Shown piece by piece: positions 52,171 through 60,447 of a stretch of DNA of 64,000 nt. The notes beneath the pieces are model-generated. The model had not been told where the DNA came from. It searched no databases and saw nothing but the letters and a program-made list of their open reading frames with translations. The stretch is from Rhodovarius crocodyli (lineage in GTDB: Bacteria > Pseudomonadota > Alphaproteobacteria > Acetobacterales > Acetobacteraceae). The DNA is taken from positions 1 to 64,000 of the forward strand of contig NZ_SACL01000007.1 in NCBI RefSeq assembly GCF_004005855.1, written 5' to 3'. Each line of letters begins with the position of its first letter. Positions within the stretch are counted from its first letter, which is position 1. Made by a program: the position numbers and the translations under genes.

Positions 52171-53111
52171 GCAGGGTTGGCCCTGAGCGGCCGCGGCACA
52201 TGGCGGTCCATGAATTCACGCAGCGGGGCGGCGGCGGGGTGCCGCAGCGCACGGTCGAACATGGCCCAGCAGCGCGGCCCGTGCACCAGATAGCCGGGCC
52301 GCCCGTCGCGGTGGTGCAGCCGCACCCACAGCCCCGCCACGCGCAGGTGCCGCTGCGCGCCCAGCACGGCCATCGCGGCCTGCACGCCCACGCCGGCCTG
52401 GCCGGTCAGCTCGGCATAGCGTGCCATGCAGGCCTCGCGGATCTCGGGCGCCACGTCGCGCCGCGCGTCCTCGACCAGTGAGACGAGGTCATAGGCGGGG
52501 TTGCCGATCGCGGCTTCCTGGAAGTCGATCAGCCCCATGCCCTTCGGCCCCGGCACCAGGTTGGCCGGGAAGAAGTCCCGATGGACCAGCGCCTTTCCAT
52601 TGAAGGGTTCCAGCATCGCGATGAGGGCCGCATGCATCTCCGCGTGCAGTTCGGGCGATGCAGGGGCGCCCATCACGGCCGGCCACCACCATTCCAGGAA
52701 GGTGGCGCGGGTGGCCTTGCTCATCTCGGGCGATTGCCAGTTCGGCAGGGTGGGGGCGGGGGGCACGGCATGCAGGGATGCCATGGCCTCGGTGGCGGCC
52801 AGGTACAGCGGCATGGGGGCCGCGCCCGCATCCAGCAGCTGCGCCATGGTCTGGCTGCCCAGATCCTCCACGATGATCAGGTACTGCTCGTCATCCACGC
52901 CGAAGATGCGCGGCGCATGCTGGCCATGGGCGGCCAGATGGCGCGCGATGGCCAGGAAGGCGCCCATATCCTCGGGCGGCGGGCTTTCCATCAGCAGGGC
53001 CGGCGCCGGCCCGCCCACCAGCCGGGTATAGCGGCGGAAACTCGCATCCGAGGGCAGGGGCTCCAGCGTCGCGTCGCCGAAACCGTGTCGTGCCAGAAAT
53101 TCCTTGCTCAC
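52167..53111 (-). CDS. amgK: N-acetylmuramate/N-acetylglucosamine anomeric kinase (AmgK)
   Basis: A 314-residue aminoglycoside-phosphotransferase-fold kinase. LVHRDFFPANLV is the catalytic loop with its aspartate, LIDFQEAAIGNPAYDLVSLVEDARRD supplies the metal-binding aspartate. It phosphorylates MurNAc at C1 before MurU. I set the start at a GTG (53111): it overlaps the tsaE stop by 4 bases (GTGA) and has GGAAGG 6 bases upstream. An ATG at 53126 adds 5 residues (MGRQA) and is the alternative. Confidence 0.9.
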   Translation of the reverse strand: MSKEFLARHGFGDATLEPLPSDASFRRYTRLVGGPAPALLMESPPPEDMGAFLAIARHLAAHGQHAPRIFGVDDEQYLIIVEDLGSQTMAQLLDAGAAPMPLYLAATEAMASLHAVPPAPTLPNWQSPEMSKATRATFLEWWWPAVMGAPASPELHAEMHAALIAMLEPFNGKALVHRDFFPANLVPGPKGMGLIDFQEAAIGNPAYDLVSLVEDARRDVAPEIREACMARYAELTGQAGVGVQAAMAVLGAQRHLRVAGLWVRLHHRDGRPGYLVHGPRCWAMFDRALRHPAAAPLREFMDRHVPRPLRANPA

Positions 53112-53530
53112 AGCCTGCCTTCCCATCCGTCCAGCCTGGCCTCGCGACGGTCGTCGTCGAGTATCGAGAGTTGAAGACGCAGCGCGCCCGGCGGGGTTTC
53201 GTCCATGCGTTCAGGCCATTCGATCAGCATGATGTCCTGTGCCAGCTCCTCGAAGCCCAGCTCCGCGAGTTCGGAGGCGTCGCCCAGCCGATACAGGTCC
53301 AGGTGATGCACCTGCCCGCCGCCGGGCAGGGCATAGGATTGCACGAGGGTGAAGGTGGGGGAGGGGACTTCCAGCGCCGGATCGCCCGCCGCGGCCCGCA
53401 GAAAGGCGCGCGCGAAGGCGGATTTGCCCGCCCCCAGCTCACCCGAGAGCAGTATCGCGTCACCCGGCCGGGCCAGGGCGGCCAGACGGGCGGCGAGCGC
53501 CTCGGTCGCCGCGAGATTCTCCAGCATCAT
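53108..53530 (-). CDS. tsaE: tRNA threonylcarbamoyladenosine biosynthesis ATPase TsaE
   Basis: A 140-residue P-loop ATPase. LLSGELGAGKSAFARAFLRAA is the Walker A region, PSPTFTLVQSY and HHLDLYRLGDASELAELGFEELAQDIMLIEWPERM are family signatures. It powers TsaD-TsaB in t6A37 synthesis. It is the first gene of a minus-strand operon with amgK, murU and an SDR, a common arrangement in alphaproteobacteria. Two adjacent ATG codons at the start give either 140 or 139 residues. Confidence 0.94.
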   Translation of the reverse strand: MMLENLAATEALAARLAALARPGDAILLSGELGAGKSAFARAFLRAAAGDPALEVPSPTFTLVQSYALPGGGQVHHLDLYRLGDASELAELGFEELAQDIMLIEWPERMDETPPGALRLQLSILDDDRREARLDGWEGRL

Positions 53531-53577
53531 CGCGCCATTATCTGCCCGGAACCGCCGCGCGTCGCTATCCTGTGATC

Positions 53578-54210
53578 ATGACATATGCCCAAGGCCGGGC
53601 CGCGCTGGCCCAGACCGAGCTGTTCGGCCCCATCATCCGCCAGGTGGGGCGTTGCCTGCTGAAGCCCGAGAAGCGCGAGCCCTATGAGGCGCTGGTGCGC
53701 GCCATCGCCCACCAGCAGGTGCACGGCCGCGCCGCCGAGGCGATGCTGGGCCGGCTGCTGCTGCTGTATCCCCATGCGGATTTCCCGCCGCCCACCGCCC
53801 TGCTGGATGCGGGCCCGGACAAGCTGCGCGCCTGCGGTTTCTCTGCGGCCAAATGCGCCTCCATCCTGGACATCGCGGAGAAATCGGCCGCCGGCTGGGT
53901 GCCGACCCGCCGTGCCGCCATGCGCCTGTCCGACGAGGAGTTGATCGAGCGGCTGGTGGCGCTGCGCGGGGTGGGGCGCTGGACGGTGGAGATGCTGCTG
54001 ATCTTCACGCTGGGCCGGATGGACGTGCTGCCGGTGGATGATTTCGGGGTGCGCGAGGGCTACCGGATGGCGCTGAAGCTGGAGACCCAGCCGAAGCCCA
54101 AGGAACTGGCGGCGGTCGGCGCGGCCTGGGCGCCCTTCCGCAGCGTGGCGGCCTGGTATCTGTGGCGGAACGTGGACCTGGAGCGGAAGATGAAGATGGT
54201 GGCGCCTTAG
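53578..54210 (+). CDS. DNA-3-methyladenine glycosylase II (AlkA-like, HhH-GPD)
   Basis: A 210-residue HhH-GPD glycosylase without the N-terminal AlkA extension. The helix-hairpin-helix is LVALRGVGRWTVEMLLIFTLG, followed by the catalytic aspartate in DVLPVDDFGVREGYRM; IAHQQVHGRAAEAML is the usual QQIS-like segment. It removes alkylated purines from DNA. The ATG at 53578 is preferred over a GTG at 53572. It is divergent from tsaE. A family A repeat begins directly after its stop codon. Confidence 0.9.
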   Translation: MTYAQGRAALAQTELFGPIIRQVGRCLLKPEKREPYEALVRAIAHQQVHGRAAEAMLGRLLLLYPHADFPPPTALLDAGPDKLRACGFSAAKCASILDIAEKSAAGWVPTRRAAMRLSDEELIERLVALRGVGRWTVEMLLIFTLGRMDVLPVDDFGVREGYRMALKLETQPKPKELAAVGAAWAPFRSVAAWYLWRNVDLERKMKMVAP

Positions 54211-54427
54211 GGGGGGGGCAGTCAGGGGCTCTGCCCCCGACACCCCCGCCAGGACCGTGCTCGGTCCTGGACCTAGAGTAATTAATCATTTGATATTATT
54301 AATAATAATCGCCCCGCCGATGGAAGGGAGCGCCAAACTTCCATCAGGTCCAGGAGATATTATCTCCTGGCGGGGTTGTCAGGGGCGGCGCCCCTGACTG
54401 GGGTTCGGGGCAACGCCCCGTCACCCC
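54211..54427. repeat. Family A mirrored multi-hairpin repeat, copy 3
   Basis: A third copy fills a convergent gap and includes the stop codon of the downstream minus-strand gene. Left hairpins: TCAGGGGCTCTGCCCCCGA and CCAGGACCGTGCTCGGTCCTGG; right half reversed: CCAGGAGATAATATCTCCTGG, TCAGGGGCGCCGCCCCTGA, GGGGCGTTGCCCC. The links ACCCC-CGCCAGG and CCTGGACC are kept. The centre (about 54270-54320) is strikingly A/T-rich for this genome (TAATTAATCATTTGATATTA) and holds a GATGGAAG/CTTCCATC dyad. Confidence 0.84.
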
Positions 54428-55437
54428 CGGCTGAAGAACGCCTGCACCGCCGCCGGGTCCACTTCCTCCAGCGTCGCCGGCGTCCATTGCGGCGCGCCGT
54501 CCTTGTCCACCAGCACGCTGCGCACGCCCTCGCGGAAGTCCGGGTGTTCATGCACCACGCGGCCGGTCAGCAGCAGTTCCTCATCCAGGCACTGGCGCAG
54601 GTCCATGGTGGCGCCGCGCCGGATCAGCTCCAGCGAGACGGACAGGCTGGTGGGGGACATGCGGCGCAGGGTTTTCACCTGCTCGGCCGCCCATTCGGTG
54701 CCGGCGGCTTCCAGCGCCCCGATGATCCCCAGCATGGAGCCCTGGCCGAAGGCATGGTCGATCAGCGCGCGGTGCTCGGCGAAGCTCGGCGGGGGCGGGG
54801 TTTCGGCATACTGCTCGACCACCGAGGCATCGCCCGTTTCGACCAGCGCGGTGCGCAGCGCCGCTATCTTGGCCGAGGGCACGTAATGGGTGGCCAGGCC
54901 GGTGTGCAGGCCGTCGGCTCCGCGCAGCCGCGCGCCGGTCAGCGCCAGCCAGGTGCCCAGCTGTCCGGGCAGGCGCGGCAGGACGTAGCTGGTGCCCACA
55001 TCGGGGAACAGCGCGATGGCGGTTTCGGGCATCGCCAGCAATGACTTTTCCGTGACCACGCGCGGGCCGTTATGGGCCGCGAGCCCGATGCCCCCGCCCA
55101 TGCAGATGCCGTCCATCAGGCTGATCCAGGGCTTGCCGAACTCGGCGATGCCCTGGTTCACGGCGTATTCCTCGCCGAAGAAGGCAGAGACGGGCGCGCG
55201 GTCGCCGGCGATCGCGGCCTCACGCACGGCGCGCACGTCGCCGCCGGCGCAGAAGGCCTTCTCGCCCGCGCCCTGCAGGATGACGAGCTTCACCGCGGGG
55301 TCGTGCTTCCAGGCATCGAGCGCGGCCTGGAAATCCCGGATCATGCCGAGCGAGAGGGCGTTCAGCGCCTTGGGGCGGTTCATCAGCAGCGTGCCCGCCT
55401 GGCCCTCGCGCTTCATGATCAGTTCGGCTTCGGACAT
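54421..55437 (-). CDS. 3-hydroxyisobutyryl-CoA hydrolase-like crotonase
   Basis: A 338-residue crotonase of the HIBCH/long type: LNRPKALNALSLGMIRDFQAAL, AFCAGGDVRAVREAAIAGD (oxyanion hole) and DGICMGGGIGLAAHNGPRVVTE, then MPETAIALFPDVGTSYVLPRL with the catalytic glutamate and aspartate typical of hydrolases. The C-terminal 110-residue extension also fits HIBCH. It acts in valine catabolism, freeing 3-hydroxyisobutyrate. The start at 55437 has GGAGGG upstream; an ATG 18 bases earlier is possible. The stop lies inside a repeat copy. Confidence 0.9.
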   Translation of the reverse strand: MSEAELIMKREGQAGTLLMNRPKALNALSLGMIRDFQAALDAWKHDPAVKLVILQGAGEKAFCAGGDVRAVREAAIAGDRAPVSAFFGEEYAVNQGIAEFGKPWISLMDGICMGGGIGLAAHNGPRVVTEKSLLAMPETAIALFPDVGTSYVLPRLPGQLGTWLALTGARLRGADGLHTGLATHYVPSAKIAALRTALVETGDASVVEQYAETPPPPSFAEHRALIDHAFGQGSMLGIIGALEAAGTEWAAEQVKTLRRMSPTSLSVSLELIRRGATMDLRQCLDEELLLTGRVVHEHPDFREGVRSVLVDKDGAPQWTPATLEEVDPAAVQAFFSRG

Positions 55438-55569
55438 CCGGGTCCCTCCATTCATGCTTGGCCGAAGGGCTAGCACCGGGGGCACGGCCCGGCAAATCAG
55501 AGCGGAAACTTCTCTGGGAAATTGCGCATTCCCGGCCATATTGTCCGTTGATTCCGAAGGAGGAACCCA

Positions 55570-56298
55570 ATGTCCGTCACCTGGAACCGCCGCGCCCTGC
55601 TGCTGGGCGCTGCCGCGCTGCCCGCCGTCATGGCCGCGCCCCGCCGCGTATTCGCGCAGGCGGCCCCGACCGGCCCCCACAGCCTGGCCCCGCTGCCCTA
55701 TGCGCCGAACGCGCTGGAAGCGGCCATCGACGCCCAGACGATGGAAATCCATCACGGCCGCCACCACGCGGCCTATGTCGGCAACCTCAACACGCTGCTG
55801 CAAGGCCAGGCGGAGCTGTCGGCCATGCCGCTGGACCAGCTGGTGATGAACCTGTCCCGCGCGCCTGAGGCGATCCGCACCGGCCTGCGCAACAATGCGG
55901 GCGGCCACGCGAACCACACCATGTTCTGGCAGATCATGGGCGGGCAAGGCGGGGCGCCGACCGGCGAGGTGGCGGAAGCCATCACTCGTGACCTCGGCGG
56001 CTACGACAAGCTGCGCACGGATTTCAACGGCGCGGGCACCCGCGTGTTCGGCAGCGGCTGGGTGTTCGTGACGGTCAGCAACGCAGGCCAGCTGGCCATC
56101 GTGACCAAGCCCAACCAGGACACGCCGCTGATGGACGGCGTGCGCGTGCTGATGGGCAATGACGTGTGGGAGCACGCCTATTACCTGCGCTACCAGAACC
56201 GCCGTGCGGACTATCTGACCGCGTGGTGGAACGTGCTGGACTGGAACAAGATCAACGAGCGCTACGCGGCGGCCAAGGCCGGCACGCTGCGCGTCTGA
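55570..56298 (+). CDS. Superoxide dismutase, Mn/Fe family, with export signal
   Basis: A 242-residue SOD preceded by a Tat-like signal (NRRALLLGAAALPAVMAAPRRVFAQ). The metal ligands are H61 (MEIHHGRHH), H116 (GGHANHTMFW) and the D and H of NDVWEHAYYL. The GGH context before H116 matches Mn-type rather than Fe-type enzymes. It should dismutate superoxide outside the cytosol. GGAGGAA is 5 bases upstream of the start. It is divergent from the HIBCH-like gene and its stop abuts that of the convergent lipoprotein hydrolase with no gap. Confidence 0.92.
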   Translation: MSVTWNRRALLLGAAALPAVMAAPRRVFAQAAPTGPHSLAPLPYAPNALEAAIDAQTMEIHHGRHHAAYVGNLNTLLQGQAELSAMPLDQLVMNLSRAPEAIRTGLRNNAGGHANHTMFWQIMGGQGGAPTGEVAEAITRDLGGYDKLRTDFNGAGTRVFGSGWVFVTVSNAGQLAIVTKPNQDTPLMDGVRVLMGNDVWEHAYYLRYQNRRADYLTAWWNVLDWNKINERYAAAKAGTLRV

Positions 56299-57351
56299 TC
56301 ACCTGAGCCACTCGCGCGCCGCCCCGGCGGCCGCGAGGGGCGCCTGGTGGTCGCCGATCCAGGCCAGGATGTCGGCTGCCACCTGCCGCCGCACGCCGTC
56401 GCGCAGCAGCAGGTGCCAGCCCTCCGGGTAATGCAGGATGCGCCGGTCCGGGCGCTCGGGAAGGGTGCGCAGCACGCTCCGCGCGATGCGGGTGGGCACG
56501 ACCTCGTCCTTGCCGCCGGTCAGGATCAGGCTGGGCACGGTGCAGCATTCCGGCAGCGCCGCCCGCCCCGCATCCATCGCGTCCAGAACGCCCGTCACCA
56601 GGTCCATGCGCGGGTTGCGGATGGTCAGCGGGTCTCGGCCGAAGCGGCGGAGGGCGGCCTCATTGTCGCTGGCGGACAGCCCGCCCGCGCTGGCCGAGAC
56701 GCCGAGGCCCGGGGCGATGGCCGCCAGCCCGTCCACCACGATGGGCGCGATGGCCGGCAACTCACGCCGGCCCGCGATGGCGGGCGCCGAGGCGATGATG
56801 CCCGCGATGGGCAGCGGCTGCGTGCCCGCCACCAGCACCACGGCACCCCCCAGGCTTTCGCCCAGCAGATAGACCGGCACGCCGGGGTGGCGGGCCGCGA
56901 TCAGCCGGGCGGCGGTGCGCGCATCGGCCACCAGCGTGTCCATGCCCGCCCAGAAGCCGCGATGGGGGCCGTAGCCGAAGCCGCGCTGGTCATAGGCATA
57001 GAGCCCGACGCCACCCGCATTCAGCATCGGCGCTGCCTCCAGCCAGGCATTGCCGCCATGATCGGCGAAGCCGTGGATGGCCAGGATGATGGCGCGCGGC
57101 GGGGCCTCCGGCAGCCAATGGCGCAGCGGCAGCCGCGCGCCGTCGGGCATCACCAGGGCCTCGGTGGGCACGGGCCCCGCGGGCTGGGGCGCGGGGGGCG
57201 CGGGGGCGAAGGCCCAGGGGCTGGGCGCGACCGGCAGCGGCGGCGGGGTGAAGGCCTTGATGGAGGGGGCCTCGGTCGCGGGGCCGGCCGGATAGCGGGT
57301 GGGGGCGCAGGCGGCCAGCAGCAGGGCGAGAACGAGGGTCGGGCGCTTCAT
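56299..57351 (-). CDS. Alpha/beta hydrolase lipoprotein (monoglyceride-lipase-like)
   Basis: A 350-residue protein with a lipoprotein signal MKRPTLVLALLLAACAP (lipobox LAAC) and a Pro-rich linker to about 65. The hydrolase domain follows: ILAIHGFADHGGNAWLEAAPML, YDQRGFGYGPHRG, nucleophile serine in LLGESLGGAVVLVAG near 170, GGKDEVVP for the acid and EGWHLLLRD for the histidine. This is the serine aminopeptidase S33/monoglyceride lipase type. It probably acts at the membrane on lipids or esters. The start follows only a weak ribosome-binding sequence. Confidence 0.88.
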   Translation of the reverse strand: MKRPTLVLALLLAACAPTRYPAGPATEAPSIKAFTPPPLPVAPSPWAFAPAPPAPQPAGPVPTEALVMPDGARLPLRHWLPEAPPRAIILAIHGFADHGGNAWLEAAPMLNAGGVGLYAYDQRGFGYGPHRGFWAGMDTLVADARTAARLIAARHPGVPVYLLGESLGGAVVLVAGTQPLPIAGIIASAPAIAGRRELPAIAPIVVDGLAAIAPGLGVSASAGGLSASDNEAALRRFGRDPLTIRNPRMDLVTGVLDAMDAGRAALPECCTVPSLILTGGKDEVVPTRIARSVLRTLPERPDRRILHYPEGWHLLLRDGVRRQVAADILAWIGDHQAPLAAAGAAREWLR

Positions 57352-57421
57352 GCCGGAGATATGGGCCGGTTCCCCCTCCGTCGAAAGCGGGCTATCACCG
57401 CCCGAGAAGGAGAATCCCTCC

Positions 57422-57646
57422 ATGCGTGATGCACTGATGACGGGCTATGCCCCCAAGCTGGTGGCCGGCGTGACGCCGGAGGACCGGATCACCGTCGCGA
57501 CCCGCGTCGTCTATTGCGACAATGGCGGCGGCGCGCTGGGCCACCCCCAGGTGGCGCTGCGCATCGAGCACGGTCAGGTGACCTGCCCCTATTGCAGCCG
57601 CACCTTCGTGCTCGCCGCCGACGCGGCGGAGGATCATGGGCACTGA
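57422..57646 (+). CDS. CHCC-type zinc-finger protein (zf-CHCC)
   Basis: A 74-residue protein. VVYCDNGGGALGHPQVALRIEHGQVTCPYCSRTFVL has the C-x-H-x-C-x2-C zinc site of the zf-CHCC family related to NDUFS6 of complex I. Alphaproteobacterial members are small and free-standing. GAGAAGGAGAA precedes the start. It overlaps the polA start by 11 bases, a coupling with no obvious shared function. Confidence 0.88.
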   Translation: MRDALMTGYAPKLVAGVTPEDRITVATRVVYCDNGGGALGHPQVALRIEHGQVTCPYCSRTFVLAADAAEDHGH

Positions 57647-60443
57647 GCCCAGCCCGGCGGCAGCCGATGTGCCGGAGCCCCCGAAGGGCTCCAGCGCCGC
57701 CCCGCACCTGATCCTCATCGACGGCTCGGGCTATATCTTCCGGGCCTTCCACGCGCTGCCGCCGATGACGCGGCCCGATGGCGTGCATGTGAATGCCGTG
57801 TTCGGCTTCTGCTCGATGCTGGGCCGCTTCCTGGAACAGCATGCCGGCACCCATATCGCGGTGGTGTTCGACAGCGCGCGGCTGACCTTCCGCAACGAAT
57901 TCTACCCCGCCTACAAGGCCCACCGCCCGGAACCGCCCGAGGAGCTGATCCCGCAATTCGCGCTGATCCGCGAGGCGACGGCGGCCTTCGGCGTGTCCTG
58001 CGTCGAGCTGCCGGGCTTCGAGGCCGATGACCTGATCGCGGCCTATGCCAAGGCGATGGAAGCCCAGGGCGGCCAGGTCACCATCGTGTCCTCCGACAAG
58101 GACCTGATGCAGCTGGTGCGCGACGCTGTGCAACTGCTGGACCCCATCAAGCAGAAGCCGATCCGCGCGCCCGAGGTGTTCGAGAAGTTCGGCGTGACGC
58201 CGGACAAGGTGGTCGAGGTCCAGGCGCTCGCCGGCGACGCCACCGACAACGTGCCCGGCGTGCCCGGCATCGGCATCAAGACCGCGGCCCAGCTCATCAC
58301 CGAATACGGTGACCTGGAGACGCTGCTGGCCCGCGCCGGCGAGATCAAGCAGCCCAAGCGCCGCGAAACCCTGCTGGAGAACGCCGAGAAGGCCCGCATC
58401 TCCCGCCGGCTGGTGCAGCTGGACGCCGATGCGCCGCTGCCCGAGCCGATCGAGGCCATGGTGGCGAAGCCGCCGGAGCCCGCGCGCCTCGGCGCCTTCC
58501 TGCGGGAACAGAATTTCCGCTCGCTGATGGCGCGGATGGGGGTGGGCGATGCCCGCGCCTCCATCCCCAGCCGTGTGTCGAGCGGCCCGGCCCCGGTGGT
58601 CGAGGCCGACCCCGCCGCCGCCCCCTTCGGCCCCTATGAGACCATCACGACCGAGGAGGCGCTGCGTGCCTTCCTGGCGGGGGTGGACGGCGTGCTGGGG
58701 CTGGATACCGAAACCGACAGCCTGGACGCGCTGAAGGCGCGGCTGGTGGGCATTTCGCTGGCCACCGCCCCGGGCAAGGCCGCCTATATCCCGCTGCGCC
58801 ACGGCAGCAACGACATCCTGAACCCGGCACCCGTGCAATTGTCGCTGGAGGCGGTGCTGGCTCTGCTGGGCCCCGTGCTGACCGACCCCGGCACGCTGAA
58901 GGTGCTGCACAACGCGAAGTACGACCTGGAGGTCCTCGCCCAGCCGGCCAATGGCGGCATCGCCGTGGCGCCGGTCGACGACACCATGCTGATTTCCTAC
59001 GCCATGGATGCCGGCCGCTGGTCCCAGGGCATGGATCCGCTCAGCGAGCAGCATCTGGGCCACACGCCCATCACCTTCGACAGCGTGACCGGCAAGGGCC
59101 CGAAGCGCATCACCTTCGACCTGGTGCCGCTGGACGCCGCCACCGCCTATGCCGCGGAGGACGCGGACGTCACGCTGCGCCTGTGGCTGAAGCTGAAGCC
59201 CAGGCTGCGCGAGGAAAAGGCGCTCGCCCTGTATGAGCAGGTGGAGCGCCGCATGGTCGGCGTGCTCGCCGCCATGGAGATGGACGGCATCAAGGTGGAT
59301 GGCGTGGAGCTGCGCCGCATCGGCGACGACTTCGCCGGCCGCCTGGTGACGCTGGAGGCCGAGTGCCACCGCATCGCCGGCCGCGCCTTCAACGTCGCCT
59401 CCCCCAAGCAGCTGGGTGAGATCCTGTTCGACGAGATGGGGCTGAAGGGCGGCAAGAAGGGCAAGACCGGCGCCTATTCCACCGATGCCCGCGTGCTGGA
59501 GGATCTGTCCGCCCAGGGCGCGGAGCTGCCGAAGGTGATCCTGGAGCACCGCCAGCTCGCGAAGTTGAAATCTACCTATGTGGAGGGGCTCGCCTCCGCC
59601 ATCGCGGCCGACGGGCGGGTCCACACGGACTTCTCCATGGCCGTCACCAGCACCGGCCGGCTGTCCTCGACCGAGCCCAACCTGCAGAACATCCCGATCC
59701 GCACGGCCGAGGGCCGGCGCATCCGCGACGCCTTCATCGCGGAGCCCGGCCATGTGCTGATGAGCGCCGACTATTCGCAGATCGAGCTGCGGCTGCTGGC
59801 GCATCTGGCCGAGGTGCCGACCCTGCGCGACGCCTTCGAGAAGGGGCAGGACATCCATGCCCGCACGGCGTCGGAGGTTTTCGGCATCCCGCTGGAATCG
59901 GTGGACAAGGAAAGCCGCCGCCGCGCCAAGACGGTGAATTTCGGCATCATCTACGGCATCAGCGCCTTCGGCCTGGGCGCCCAGCTGGGGGTCGCGCCCG
60001 GCGAGGCGCGCGGCATCATCGACGCCTATTTCCGCCAATACCCCGGCATCCGCAACGAGATGGAGCGGCTGAAGGAGGAGGCCCGGCTGAAGGGCTATGT
60101 CCTCAGCCCCTTCGGCCGTCGCCTCTGGATCCGCGACATCGCGGCGAAGGACCCGGTGCTGCGCGCGGGCGCGGAGCGCCAGGCGATCAACGCCCCCTTC
60201 CAGGGCGGCGCCGCCGAGATCATCAAGCGCGCCATGGTGCGCGTGCCCCAGGCCCTCGCTGCCCAGGGCCTCCAGGCGCGCATGCTGCTGCAGGTGCATG
60301 ACGAACTCGTCCTCGAAGTGCCCGAGGCGCAGGTCGAGGCCACAGCCATGCTCATGAAGCATGTCATGGAGGAGGTAGCTGCGCTTCGCGTGCCCCTCGT
60401 CGTCGAAGTAGGCTCCGGCAAGAATTGGGCGGACGCACACTAG
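57636..60443 (+). CDS. polA: DNA polymerase I
   Basis: A 935-residue family A polymerase. The 5' flap nuclease (about 24-310) has LILIDGSGYIFRAFHALPP and GFEADDLIAAYA, SSDKDLMQL, GDATDNVPGVPGIGIKTAA. The 3'-5' exonuclease (about 335-540) keeps GLDTETDSLD and the YAAEDADVT motif, so proofreading should be active. The polymerase has MSADYSQIELRLLAHLAE, RRRAKTVNFGIIYGISAFGL and LLQVHDELVLEVPEA. It serves replication and repair. It overlaps the zinc-finger gene by 11 bases and an MFS gene follows after 4 bases. Confidence 0.97.
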   Translation: MGTEPSPAAADVPEPPKGSSAAPHLILIDGSGYIFRAFHALPPMTRPDGVHVNAVFGFCSMLGRFLEQHAGTHIAVVFDSARLTFRNEFYPAYKAHRPEPPEELIPQFALIREATAAFGVSCVELPGFEADDLIAAYAKAMEAQGGQVTIVSSDKDLMQLVRDAVQLLDPIKQKPIRAPEVFEKFGVTPDKVVEVQALAGDATDNVPGVPGIGIKTAAQLITEYGDLETLLARAGEIKQPKRRETLLENAEKARISRRLVQLDADAPLPEPIEAMVAKPPEPARLGAFLREQNFRSLMARMGVGDARASIPSRVSSGPAPVVEADPAAAPFGPYETITTEEALRAFLAGVDGVLGLDTETDSLDALKARLVGISLATAPGKAAYIPLRHGSNDILNPAPVQLSLEAVLALLGPVLTDPGTLKVLHNAKYDLEVLAQPANGGIAVAPVDDTMLISYAMDAGRWSQGMDPLSEQHLGHTPITFDSVTGKGPKRITFDLVPLDAATAYAAEDADVTLRLWLKLKPRLREEKALALYEQVERRMVGVLAAMEMDGIKVDGVELRRIGDDFAGRLVTLEAECHRIAGRAFNVASPKQLGEILFDEMGLKGGKKGKTGAYSTDARVLEDLSAQGAELPKVILEHRQLAKLKSTYVEGLASAIAADGRVHTDFSMAVTSTGRLSSTEPNLQNIPIRTAEGRRIRDAFIAEPGHVLMSADYSQIELRLLAHLAEVPTLRDAFEKGQDIHARTASEVFGIPLESVDKESRRRAKTVNFGIIYGISAFGLGAQLGVAPGEARGIIDAYFRQYPGIRNEMERLKEEARLKGYVLSPFGRRLWIRDIAAKDPVLRAGAERQAINAPFQGGAAEIIKRAMVRVPQALAAQGLQARMLLQVHDELVLEVPEAQVEATAMLMKHVMEEVAALRVPLVVEVGSGKNWADAH

Positions 60444-60447
60444 GCAC

